Shown here one piece after another: positions 1 to 5,377 of a stretch of DNA of 5,584 bases. The notes beneath the pieces were generated by a model, which had not been told where the DNA came from, searched no databases, and was given only the letters and a program-made list of their open reading frames with translations. The first letter of the stretch is position 1. The number at the start of each line of letters is the position of its first letter. Source of the DNA: Clostridia bacterium (GTDB lineage Bacteria; Bacillota; Clostridia; Christensenellales; Maliibacteriaceae); assembly GCA_017935825.1 (NCBI GenBank), contig JAGBGW010000244.1:1-5584 (forward strand), in the 5' to 3' direction. The position numbers and the translations under genes were made by a program.

Positions 1-347
1 AGCAGCGCCTGCATGGTGAATGCAGGGACATCGTCCTGCGCAACGGCTTTGGAATAGAAGGTCTCATAGAGCATCTTGCCGCCGATGTAGCAAAGCAGGA
101 TCAGTGCGATCCAGGGGATGAACTTCTGGACGGCTTCAAAATACTGTGCGATGGTGGACACGCAGACCCAGCCGATCATGGGCATCAAAAACTGGAACGC
201 GGCAAACACACCTGCGATGAAGCACATTCTTTTGCGCCGCATGGCAGGTTCATGCAGGCCGTTTGCAAGGGACACGGAAAATGCATCCATGGCAAGCCCC
301 ACACCCAAAAGTATGCTGTTGAAGAAAAACGAAAATCCCATGTGCAT
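1..347 (-). CDS. mntP: MntP-family manganese efflux pump, N-terminal part (cut by window edge)
   Basis: This is a membrane exporter predicted to pump Mn2+ out of the cell and so limit manganese toxicity. The 115 visible codons read from ATG at 347 to the window edge with no stop. Three hydrophobic helices are visible: about residues 5-28, 42-63 and 76-97. The first carries the family signature GLAMDAF (17-23), whose Asp21 corresponds to the conserved acidic residue of the MntP (former DUF204) family. FQFLMPMIGW (51-60) and WIALILLCYIGGKMLYE (79-95) also match the first half of the family's duplicated three-helix unit. The last residues (FTMQALL) lead into the point where the second repeat normally begins, so about half of the usual 180-190 residues lies outside. 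The first ATG (347) was preferred over the ATG two codons later because GGAGGGG (362-356) sits 8 nt before it. It has its own promoter and is separated from the upstream genes by a terminator. Family assignment is strong; metal specificity is by homology only. Confidence 0.9.
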   Translation of the reverse strand, partial: MHMGFSFFFNSILLGVGLAMDAFSVSLANGLHEPAMRRKRMCFIAGVFAAFQFLMPMIGWVCVSTIAQYFEAVQKFIPWIALILLCYIGGKMLYETFYSKAVAQDDVPAFTMQAL

Positions 348-355
348 CGCCAATT

Positions 356-362
356 CCCCTCC
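356..362 (-). promoter_or_regulatory. Ribosome binding site of mntP
   Basis: GGAGGGG lies 8 nt upstream of ATG 347 and fixes that codon as the start. It directly follows the T-run of the leader hairpin at 392-363, so folding of the leader could affect translation as well as transcription. Confidence 0.75.
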
Positions 363-392
363 AAATAAAAACGCGCATGTTTTCCATGCACG
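363..392 (-). terminator. Terminator-like hairpin in the mntP leader (possible attenuator)
   Basis: On the minus strand CGTGCATG (392-385) pairs with CATGCGCG (379-372), giving 8 bp with one G·U pair, around a GAAAA loop. It is followed at once by TTTTTATTT (371-363). This is the shape of an intrinsic terminator, yet it lies between the mntP promoter and its ribosome binding site. An attenuation role is inferred; no alternative antiterminator fold is obvious by eye. Confidence 0.45.
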
Positions 393-414
393 GCTGCTTC
401 TTCATAACCCGATT

Positions 415-444
415 AGTATAGCATATGAAAGATTTTTCCGTCAA
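415..444 (-). promoter_or_regulatory. Housekeeping-type promoter of mntP
   Basis: TTGACG (444-439) and TATACT (420-415) are separated by 18 nt, close to the sigma-A/sigma-70 consensus. Transcription would start near 408, leaving a leader of about 61 nt. The -35 box begins 3 nt past the end of the preceding terminator stem, which supports an independent transcription unit. No recognisable manganese regulator box could be assigned. Confidence 0.75.
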
Positions 445-446
445 TG

Positions 447-483
447 AAAAACAGCCTTGGATGCAGTTCCCAAGGCTGTTTTT
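447..483 (-). terminator. Strong intrinsic terminator (bidirectional in form)
   Basis: A perfect 14-bp stem, AAAAACAGCCTTGG (447-460) with its complement (470-483), encloses a 9-nt loop and carries A and T tracts at its two ends. It lies 38 nt beyond the stop codon of the small cysteine-rich protein gene and just before the mntP promoter, so it most likely ends the AKR-pepT-lipoprotein transcript. Its symmetry would also stop transcription arriving from the other side. Confidence 0.9.
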
Positions 484-521
484 ATGCGATTATAATCTGT
501 AGCGTCTGCAAAACAGGCAGA

Positions 522-947
522 TCAATAGGCATTACTGTAGAAATAAATATTGCCTTTGATATGCTCTGTATAAAAGGTGTTTCCGCTGACAACACATTGG
601 TATCCGTCGCCCTCTGCGGTCAGTCCATCCGCTCTGCATTCGATCCTTTGATTGCAGTTGATCGTGACGGGGTTGTTTTCTTCAGAGTAATAGAAACCAT
701 AGTCCTGCGAAGACGGCGCAATGCCCGCGCCCCTGCAATAGACGATGACATATCCTTCCGTGATATGGACACTTGTGACACCATCCATGGCGGTCAGTGC
801 CTGTGCATCTTCCGCCTGGCAGGCTGCACAGATCTGGTCATAATGTTCTTCAACAAGATCGAAGATCGCCTTTTTGGGGTTCCCTGCGCCGCAGCCATCT
901 GTGACAAGAAGAATGAGAAACAAAAGAGCGGATATGATCCTGCTCAC
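522..947 (-). CDS. Small secreted or lipoprotein-like protein with six further cysteines, unknown function
   Basis: The product is 141 residues long and I do not recognise a named family. Residues 1-18 form a signal-peptide-like segment (SRIISALLFLILLV core) ending in TDGC at 16-19. Cys19 could be lipid-modified, but Asp at the -2 position makes the lipobox atypical, so it may instead be a cleaved or uncleaved secreted protein. The mature part starts with a helical-looking stretch (about 24-52), then YVIVYCRGAG (66-75) and DYGFYYSEENNPV (82-94), and ends with GNTFYTEHIKGNIYFYSNAY, which looks like a beta-rich domain. Besides Cys19 there are cysteines at 40, 43, 71, 98, 104 and 118. The start is GTG at 947, chosen because AAAGGAGGTG (965-956) lies 8 nt upstream and no ATG or other GTG is available in frame. 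It begins 26 nt after pepT ends and is followed by a strong terminator, so it is probably the last gene of that operon. Confidence 0.85.
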   Translation of the reverse strand: MSRIISALLFLILLVTDGCGAGNPKKAIFDLVEEHYDQICAACQAEDAQALTAMDGVTSVHITEGYVIVYCRGAGIAPSSQDYGFYYSEENNPVTINCNQRIECRADGLTAEGDGYQCVVSGNTFYTEHIKGNIYFYSNAY

Positions 948-955
948 TGCACAAA

Positions 956-965
956 CACCTCCTTT
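956..965 (-). promoter_or_regulatory. Ribosome binding site deciding the GTG start at 947
   Basis: AAAGGAGGTG is a near-perfect anti-16S match placed 8 nt before GTG 947. It makes this GTG a credible start and lies in the 26-nt gap behind the pepT stop codon. Confidence 0.85.
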
Positions 966-973
966 ATTGAGGC

Positions 974-2182
974 TCAGACCGTTACGATTTTCTTGAGTAC
1001 CTCCACCATCGTCTCCATATCCTCCACGGGAATATATTCAAAACGGCTGTGGAAGTTGTAGCCGCCGGTGGAAAGGTTGGGACAGGGCAAGCCTTCAAAG
1101 GAAAGCCGTGCGCCGTCGGTGCCGCCGCGGATGGGCTGCACGATGGGCTCCACATTACATGCTCGCATGGCGTCTGCCGCGCGGTCCACGATGTCCATAC
1201 GGTCTTCCAGGACTTGTCGCATGTTATAGTAGGAATCTGCAACCTCCGCCTGTACCTTTGCTTTGGGATATTTTGTCTGCAGCTTTTCCGCCGCTTCCCC
1301 GAAGAACGCCTTGCGTGCTTCAAACTTCTCTTTGTCGTGATCGCGGATGATATAGACGAGCTTTGCATGCTCGCAATCTCCCGTCACGTCGCAAAGATGG
1401 TAGAAGCCCTCGTAGCCTTCGGTGGTTTCGGGACGCTCATCCGCAGGCAGCATGGACATGAACTCCCCTGCCAGAAGCGCTGCGTTGACCATCACGTCCT
1501 TTGCGGTGCCGGGATGGGTACTGATGCCGTCGATAGACAGCACAGCGGATGCGGCGTTGAAGTTTTCATACTCCAGCTCGCCCAATGCGCCGCCGTCCAC
1601 GGTGTAGGCAAAGTCCGCTTCAAAATGTTCCAGATCAAAGTGATCGGTACCTCTGCCGATCTCCTCATCGGGGGTGAATGCAATTTCCACCGCGCCGTGG
1701 GGAATCTCAGGATGGGTGACCAAAAACTCGCAAAGCGCCATGATCTCGGCAATACCTGCCTTATCGTCCGCGCCAAGCAGTGTGGTGCCGTCGGTGACGA
1801 TCAGGTGCTTGAAGACATGGTTTTGCAGATGGGGATGCTCCTGTGCGCGAAGGTAGATATTCTTTGCAGGATTGAGCAGGATATCACCGCCGCCGTAATA
1901 GACGGTACGATGGCGGATATCCTCACCGCTGACAGCAGGGCTTGTGTCCATGTGAGCGATCAGCCCGATACGGGGCGCATCCTCCATACCTGCCGTAGCA
2001 GGAATGGTGGCATAGACATAGCCATGGTCATCCTGACGGGCAAAAATGCCCATTTCGCACAAATCGCCCGTGATCACCATGCCCAGCATCAGCTGACCCG
2101 TGGTGGAGGGGCAATCGGCGCTCGCCTCGTCGGAGGCGGAGCCGATGGAAATATAGCGTTCAAAGTATTGCTTGACAGTCAT
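974..2182 (-). CDS. pepT: Peptidase T (tripeptide aminopeptidase, M20B zinc metallopeptidase)
   Basis: This cytosolic enzyme removes the N-terminal residue from tripeptides during peptide utilisation. The 402-residue product aligns along its whole length with E. coli PepT. The dinuclear zinc site is complete: His77 with Asp79 in AHMDTSP, Asp139 in GADDKAG, Glu173 (catalytic base) and Glu174 in TPDEE, Asp196 in YTVDGG, and His378 in GGYNFH. His223 in HPGTAK and Arg280 in IIRD, within the lid/dimerisation domain, match residues linked to substrate binding. IRGGTDGARLSF (361-372) is also typical. ATG 2182 was chosen over an in-frame ATG at 2209 because AAGGAG lies just upstream of 2182 and the protein then begins MTVKQYFERY, as the family does. 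It follows the AKR genes after 71 nt without a clear promoter of its own and precedes the small cysteine-rich gene by 26 nt, so read-through from the AKR operon is likely. No missing residues or frameshifts were seen. Confidence 0.97.
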   Translation of the reverse strand: MTVKQYFERYISIGSASDEASADCPSTTGQLMLGMVITGDLCEMGIFARQDDHGYVYATIPATAGMEDAPRIGLIAHMDTSPAVSGEDIRHRTVYYGGGDILLNPAKNIYLRAQEHPHLQNHVFKHLIVTDGTTLLGADDKAGIAEIMALCEFLVTHPEIPHGAVEIAFTPDEEIGRGTDHFDLEHFEADFAYTVDGGALGELEYENFNAASAVLSIDGISTHPGTAKDVMVNAALLAGEFMSMLPADERPETTEGYEGFYHLCDVTGDCEHAKLVYIIRDHDKEKFEARKAFFGEAAEKLQTKYPKAKVQAEVADSYYNMRQVLEDRMDIVDRAADAMRACNVEPIVQPIRGGTDGARLSFEGLPCPNLSTGGYNFHSRFEYIPVEDMETMVEVLKKIVTV

Positions 2183-2188
2183 TATTTC

Positions 2189-2195
2189 TCCTTCG
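2189..2195 (-). promoter_or_regulatory. Ribosome binding site deciding the pepT start
   Basis: GAAGGAG lies a few nucleotides before ATG 2182. The alternative upstream ATG at 2209 has no comparable site, so translation from 2182 is preferred and the nine extra N-terminal residues are discounted. Confidence 0.8.
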
Positions 2196-2211
2196 TTACG
2201 CCTTAACATTA

Positions 2212-2253
2212 GTGTGGCATGGATACCTATAAGGCACGCATGCCGCCCCTACG
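2212..2253 (-). repeat. Imperfect hairpin between AKR-A and pepT, possible dispersed palindromic repeat
   Basis: In the 71-nt gap, minus-strand GGCATG (2244-2239) pairs with CATGCC (2221-2216). After a C/C mismatch, GTGCC (2237-2233) pairs with GGTAT (2227-2223), leaving a TTATA loop. No T-run follows, so it is not a normal intrinsic terminator. The GTAGGGGCGGCATG flank (minus strand, 2252-2239) is much more G-rich than other gaps here and resembles short palindromic intergenic repeats that I recall from Oscillospiraceae genomes. The repeat identity is inference. Confidence 0.4.
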
Positions 2254-3219
2254 TTATGCAATCGCTGCATCACTCGCTGCAGTGATGATGGCAATTTCTT
2301 CCTCGGTCAATACCACATCCGCTGCCGCCACGTTCATTTCAAGCTGTGCAATGTTGCGTGCGCCAACCAGTGCGGAAGTGATGTAGGGCTTGGAAAGCAC
2401 CCATGCGATGGCCACATGTGCCACGGGGCAGCTGCGCTTTGCCGCAACTTCGCGCATTGCGCAAAGCAGCGCATCGGTCTTGGGCCACTTTTCCTCGGAA
2501 TAGTACGGATAAAAACCGGTGCGGATATCTCTGCCCGCCGCAGGGTCGAAGATGGGGCGCTCGGTATACTTGCCCGTAAGCACGCCGCCGCCAAGGGAGC
2601 CGTAGGTCAGCACGCCAAGCCCGGTCTTTTCACAGTAGGGCAGCACGGTTTCTTCCACTGCGCGGTTGAGCAGACAGTAGGGCGGCTGGATGGAGACGAT
2701 GGGACAGTACTGCTTGGCCTCCTCGATCAACTCGGGGGTGAAGTTGGAAACGCCAATGTAGCGGACAAAGCCTTCTTCCAGCATCTTATTCAGTTCACAG
2801 AACGCATCCTTCAGTGAGTGATTGGGATCGGGCCAGTGCACCTGATAAAGGTCGATCTGTTCTACGCCGAGGCGCTTGAGCGATCCTTCCAGCTGGAAGC
2901 GCAGTACATCGGGGCTCCAGTCGCGCACAGCAGGGGTCTGGTCGTCTTTACGGAAAGAAACGCACTTATCCGCGATGATAACCTTGTCGCGAAGACCCTG
3001 GATGGCTTCGCCGATCAGTTCTTCGGAATGCCCCATGCCGTAGGGCTGTGCGGTGTCGATCAAATTCACACCCAGCTCAATGGCACGGCGGATGACGGCG
3101 ATGGATTCCTCATCGTTTGCCTTGCCGCTTCTTGCCCAGCCAACACCGCCCATGCCCCATGTGCCAAGGCCGATGACGGAACAATTCAAATCAGTACCTG
3201 TGATATTGCGATACAGCAT
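2254..3219 (-). CDS. Aldo-keto reductase A (third of three tandem paralogues)
   Basis: This is a 321-residue cytosolic NAD(P)H-dependent oxidoreductase of the aldo-keto reductase (TIM barrel) superfamily, most like the bacterial AKR11/IolS-type group by motif. Substrate is unknown. The catalytic tetrad is present: Asp55 and Tyr60 in IDTAQPYG, Lys85, and His128 in YQVHWPD. Other family marks are GLGTWGMGG (17-25), GVSNF (156-160), QPPYCLLNR (178-186) and the cofactor-phosphate loop LVGAR (284-288). Two departures from its neighbours are visible. Asp84 precedes the catalytic Lys where the others have Thr, and Ala291 stands where the others have Glu in the GAR..EQ motif. The loop after His128 is also two residues shorter (DPNHS instead of DPDPxHP). 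Its ATG lies only 3 nt beyond the AKR-B stop, and its ribosome site AGGGAGG is inside the last codons of AKR-B, so translation is probably coupled. Confidence 0.93.
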   Translation of the reverse strand: MLYRNITGTDLNCSVIGLGTWGMGGVGWARSGKANDEESIAVIRRAIELGVNLIDTAQPYGMGHSEELIGEAIQGLRDKVIIADKCVSFRKDDQTPAVRDWSPDVLRFQLEGSLKRLGVEQIDLYQVHWPDPNHSLKDAFCELNKMLEEGFVRYIGVSNFTPELIEEAKQYCPIVSIQPPYCLLNRAVEETVLPYCEKTGLGVLTYGSLGGGVLTGKYTERPIFDPAAGRDIRTGFYPYYSEEKWPKTDALLCAMREVAAKRSCPVAHVAIAWVLSKPYITSALVGARNIAQLEMNVAAADVVLTEEEIAIITAASDAAIA

Positions 3220-3222
3220 CTT

Positions 3223-4200
3223 TTATGCCTCCCTTACGCGGTCGCTTGCCTCGGTCAGGCGCGCCATGTCTTCATCATTCAAAACAAAATCGCCTGCCTG
3301 TGCGTTCATCAATACCTGCTCGGGCGTTCTTGCGCCCACCAGTGCCAGTGTCATGCCCTCTCTTGCCACGGACCAGCCGATGGCAACGTCCACCACGCGG
3401 CAGTTGTTCTTCTTGGCGATATCACGCATCACATCGATCAATGCGCAGGTCTTGGGCCATGCCTCTTCACTGTAGTAGGGGTAGAAGCTGTTTCTGGGGT
3501 CGACCATGTTGTTGATGGTATGGAATTCGGGTCTCTGGGTATACTTGCCCGTCAGCACGCCGCCGCCAAGAGAGCCGTAGGACAGCACGCCGATATTATG
3601 CTCCACGCAGAAGGGCAGAATATCTTCCTCGATGTCACGATTGAGAAGGCTGTATCTGGGCTGCAGGCTTGCGATGGGACAGTAATCCATTGCCTGACGA
3701 ATCTGCTCGGTGGAGAAATTGGACACGCCAATGTGTCGAACCAAACCTTCTTCGCGCATCTTATTCAGTTCGCGGAAGGCATCTTCCAGCGGATGGGAGG
3801 GATCGGGATCGGGCCAATGTGCCTGATACAGATCGATCACATCGATATTCATGCGGCGAAGGGATTTTTCCACCTGATAGCGCAGTGCTTCGGGGCGCCA
3901 GTCCTTGGTCAGACCCTTTTCGGGGGACTCACGGTCTGCAACGCATTTGGTGGCGATGATCACTTTGTCGCGGATGCCCTGCACTGCCTCGCCCACCAGT
4001 TCTTCCGCATGACCGCTTCCGTAGGTCAGTGCGGTATCAATAAAGTTGATGCCTGCATCCACTGCGGCGCGGATGGTGGCGATGCTCTGTTCATCGTCGG
4101 AAGTGTGGGAAGACTCCCAGCCTTGACCCGACATACCCCAGGTACCGATGCCCACCACCGATACATTCAGGTCACTGTTGCCTAATTTACGATAACGCAT
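3223..4200 (-). CDS. Aldo-keto reductase B (middle of three tandem paralogues)
   Basis: A 325-residue soluble NAD(P)H-dependent carbonyl/aldehyde or sugar reductase is predicted; the substrate cannot be read from sequence. The complete tetrad is Asp55 and Tyr60 (IDTALTYG), Lys85 (IATKC) and His128 (YQAHWPD). GIGTWGMSG (17-25), GVSNF, QPRYSLLNR and the cofactor loop LVGARTPEQ (287-295) are intact, and FYPYYSEEAWPKT is shared with both neighbours. Over the first 60 residues it matches AKR-C at 38 and AKR-A at 33 positions (counted by eye), so the three are clear paralogues. It differs most in the loop after Lys85 (residues 88-99) and in the loop before FYPYY (PEFHTINNMVDPRNS), both places expected to line the substrate pocket. 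It also has Leu-Thr instead of Gln-Pro before Tyr60. The start is ATG 4200 with AAGGAG 8 nt upstream. It lies 75 nt behind AKR-C, after a hairpin. Confidence 0.94.
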   Translation of the reverse strand: MRYRKLGNSDLNVSVVGIGTWGMSGQGWESSHTSDDEQSIATIRAAVDAGINFIDTALTYGSGHAEELVGEAVQGIRDKVIIATKCVADRESPEKGLTKDWRPEALRYQVEKSLRRMNIDVIDLYQAHWPDPDPSHPLEDAFRELNKMREEGLVRHIGVSNFSTEQIRQAMDYCPIASLQPRYSLLNRDIEEDILPFCVEHNIGVLSYGSLGGGVLTGKYTQRPEFHTINNMVDPRNSFYPYYSEEAWPKTCALIDVMRDIAKKNNCRVVDVAIGWSVAREGMTLALVGARTPEQVLMNAQAGDFVLNDEDMARLTEASDRVREA

Positions 4201-4216
4201 AAAGATTTCTCCTTAC

Positions 4217-4266
4217 AAAAACATCACAAGGCGTGCGCAGGGAAAAACCACCTTGCACACGCCTGT
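4217..4266 (-). terminator. Hairpin between AKR-C and AKR-B, partial terminator or processing site
   Basis: AGGCGTG (minus strand 4264-4258) and its complement (4235-4229) form the base of a 14-position stem. After one mismatch it continues through GCA[A/G]GG pairs to an 8-nt loop at 4250-4243. It begins about 10 nt after the AKR-C stop. The TTTTTG run (minus strand 4221-4216) comes about 8 nt after the stem rather than directly, so termination is probably weak. No promoter is visible between it and AKR-B, which suggests that it lowers rather than ends downstream transcription. Confidence 0.55.
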
Positions 4267-4275
4267 CGTATTCAA

Positions 4276-5259
4276 TCAGCCAAAAATTTCGTCACACTTT
4301 GCAGTCAGGTATGCGCAGTCTTCATCGCTCATGACGAAGTCGCCTGCCTTGGCATTCATCACTGCCTGTTCGGGCGTGCGAGCACCGACCAAAGTGGAGA
4401 CCATAGCAGCCTGCTTCAGCGACCAGCCGATGGCGATGTAGACACAGGGCACGTTGTTCTTTTCTGCCAGTTCACGCATTACTTTCAGCAGTGCATCGGT
4501 CTTGGGCCATGCTTCTTCGCTGTAGTAGGGGTACATGCCGTTGCGCACGTCACGGGTGAAGGTATTCTCCCCCGTCGCCTTGGAAAAGTCAGGGCGCTCG
4601 GTGTACTTGCCCGACAGTGCGCCGCCTGCGATGGAGCCGTAGGAGAGAATACCGATGTTATTCTCTGCACAGTAGGGCATGATCTCTTTTTCGATCTTGC
4701 GGTTGAGAAGACTATAGGGCGGCTGGAGGCTGACGATGGGGCAGATTTTCTTTGCTTCATCCATCAGAGGGCCGTCGAAGTTGGACACGCCAAGATAGCG
4801 GAAGTAGCCGTCTTTTTGCATCTTATAAAGCTCGTTGAAAGCATCTTCCAGCGGATGGGTGGGATCGGGATCGGGCCAATGCACCTGCAGAAGGTCGATG
4901 GTATCCACACCAAGACGCTTCAAAGAGCCTTCCACCTGCGGGCGGATGATCTCAGGGCGCCAGTCCTTATGATAAACATGGTCTTCATCCTGGAAAGAAA
5001 CACATTTGGTTGCCACGATGACCTGATCGCGGATGCCGCGGATGGCACGACCCACCACTTCTTCTGCATGACCGAAGCCATAGGGCTGTGCGGTGTCAAT
5101 GAGATTGATGCCTGCATCGATACCTGCGCGAAGGGTTGCAACGGAAAGGTCGTCATCGACTTCCCCCGAGCCTGCCCAGCTGTCGCCGCCCATGCCCCAA
5201 GTGCCAAGGCCAACGACGGAACACATCAGATCGCTGTCGCCAAGTTTTCTGTAAATCAT
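4276..5259 (-). CDS. Aldo-keto reductase C (first of three tandem paralogues)
   Basis: A 327-residue cytosolic aldo-keto reductase is predicted to reduce an aldehyde or ketone with NAD(P)H. The tetrad is Asp55 and Tyr60 (IDTAQPYG), Lys85 (VATKC) and His127 (LQVHWPD). GLGTWGMGG (17-25), GVSNF, QPPYSLLNR and LVGARTPEQ (290-298) complete the family pattern. It matches AKR-A at 36 of the first 60 residues, counted by eye. It has the longest loop before YPYYSEEAWPKT (SKATGENTFTRDVRNGM) and Ile-Ala-Gly-Gly-Ala-Leu-Ser in place of the Leu-Gly-Gly-Gly-Val-Leu-Thr of the other two, so its substrate range probably differs. The ATG at 5259 has AAAAGGAG 8 nt upstream. As the first gene behind a terminator and a candidate promoter, it is expected to lead the transcript that includes AKR-B, AKR-A, pepT and the small exported protein. 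The closest characterised relatives by motif appear to be IolS/YhdN-like (AKR11) enzymes, with moderate certainty. Confidence 0.94.
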   Translation of the reverse strand: MIYRKLGDSDLMCSVVGLGTWGMGGDSWAGSGEVDDDLSVATLRAGIDAGINLIDTAQPYGFGHAEEVVGRAIRGIRDQVIVATKCVSFQDEDHVYHKDWRPEIIRPQVEGSLKRLGVDTIDLLQVHWPDPDPTHPLEDAFNELYKMQKDGYFRYLGVSNFDGPLMDEAKKICPIVSLQPPYSLLNRKIEKEIMPYCAENNIGILSYGSIAGGALSGKYTERPDFSKATGENTFTRDVRNGMYPYYSEEAWPKTDALLKVMRELAEKNNVPCVYIAIGWSLKQAAMVSTLVGARTPEQAVMNAKAGDFVMSDEDCAYLTAKCDEIFG

Positions 5260-5284
5260 GTTTCAATCTCCTTTTCCATCTACT

Positions 5285-5305
5285 ATTTTTTTCGTTCAAA
5301 AAAAT
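5285..5305. repeat. A/T palindrome at the candidate start of the AKR operon
   Basis: ATTTTTTT (5285-5292) and AAAAAAAT (5298-5305) are perfect inverted arms of 8 bp around a 5-bp centre. It falls on the predicted transcription start of the AKR operon. It could be a regulator site, a weak 5' hairpin, or simply the T-rich tail of the preceding terminator; the sequence does not decide. Confidence 0.4.
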
Positions 5306-5332
5306 GATACGTCAAATCCGCGTCTTTCACAA
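5304..5332 (-). promoter_or_regulatory. Candidate promoter of the AKR-pepT operon
   Basis: TTGTGA (5332-5327) and TATCAT (5309-5304) are 17 nt apart, matching the sigma-A consensus at 4 of 6 and 5 of 6 positions. The start would fall near 5297, giving a leader of about 38 nt to AKR-C. The -35 box lies inside the preceding terminator hairpin. A better -35 match, TTGACG (5315-5310), has no fitting -10 box. This is the only gap ahead of AKR-C, so a promoter is expected here, but its exact position is uncertain. Confidence 0.4.
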
Positions 5333-5347
5333 GAAAGGCGCGGATTT
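5314..5347 (-). terminator. Intrinsic terminator behind the TSCPD gene
   Basis: AAATCCGCG on the minus strand (5347-5339) pairs perfectly with CGCGGATTT (5322-5314). Inside, CTTTC pairs with GAAAG across a C/A mismatch with a 4-nt loop. It lies 30 nt after the TSCPD stop codon. Only a short T-run follows directly, with a longer one (TTTTTTT, 5304-5298) 9 nt further on. Confidence 0.7.
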
Positions 5348-5377
5348 TAAATTGTTCGTTATTCTTATTTTACATCA

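Noticed and set aside
250..405. Possible leader peptide (MKKQPCMEN...) in the mntP leader
   Set aside because: The ATG at 405 would lie about 3 nt from the predicted transcript start with no ribosome site, and its frame merely overlaps the mntP start out of phase.
348..414. yybP-ykoY manganese riboswitch upstream of mntP
   Set aside because: The leader from the predicted start is only about 61 nt and the paired-loop pattern of that riboswitch was not seen. Sequence further upstream is a terminator for the previous operon.
444..1061. A 205-codon plus-strand open frame across the terminator and the small cysteine-rich gene
   Set aside because: It begins in the terminator stem, lacks a ribosome site and is antisense to a gene with a strong Shine-Dalgarno and signal segment.
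1049..2206. A 385-codon plus-strand open frame opposite pepT
   Set aside because: It mirrors the pepT coding region, shows no family motif and has no plausible start site. pepT on the minus strand has every catalytic residue in place.
2183..2253. A separate promoter for pepT
   Set aside because: TATAGG and TAATGT were considered as -10 boxes, but neither has a fitting -35 box at 16-18 nt, so co-transcription from the AKR genes is preferred.
2818..4185. A 455-codon plus-strand open frame running opposite AKR-A and AKR-B
   Set aside because: It has no ribosome site, its product is rich in Cys and His without any recognisable motif, and it is fully antisense to two clearly conserved genes. Long antisense frames arise from their codon bias.
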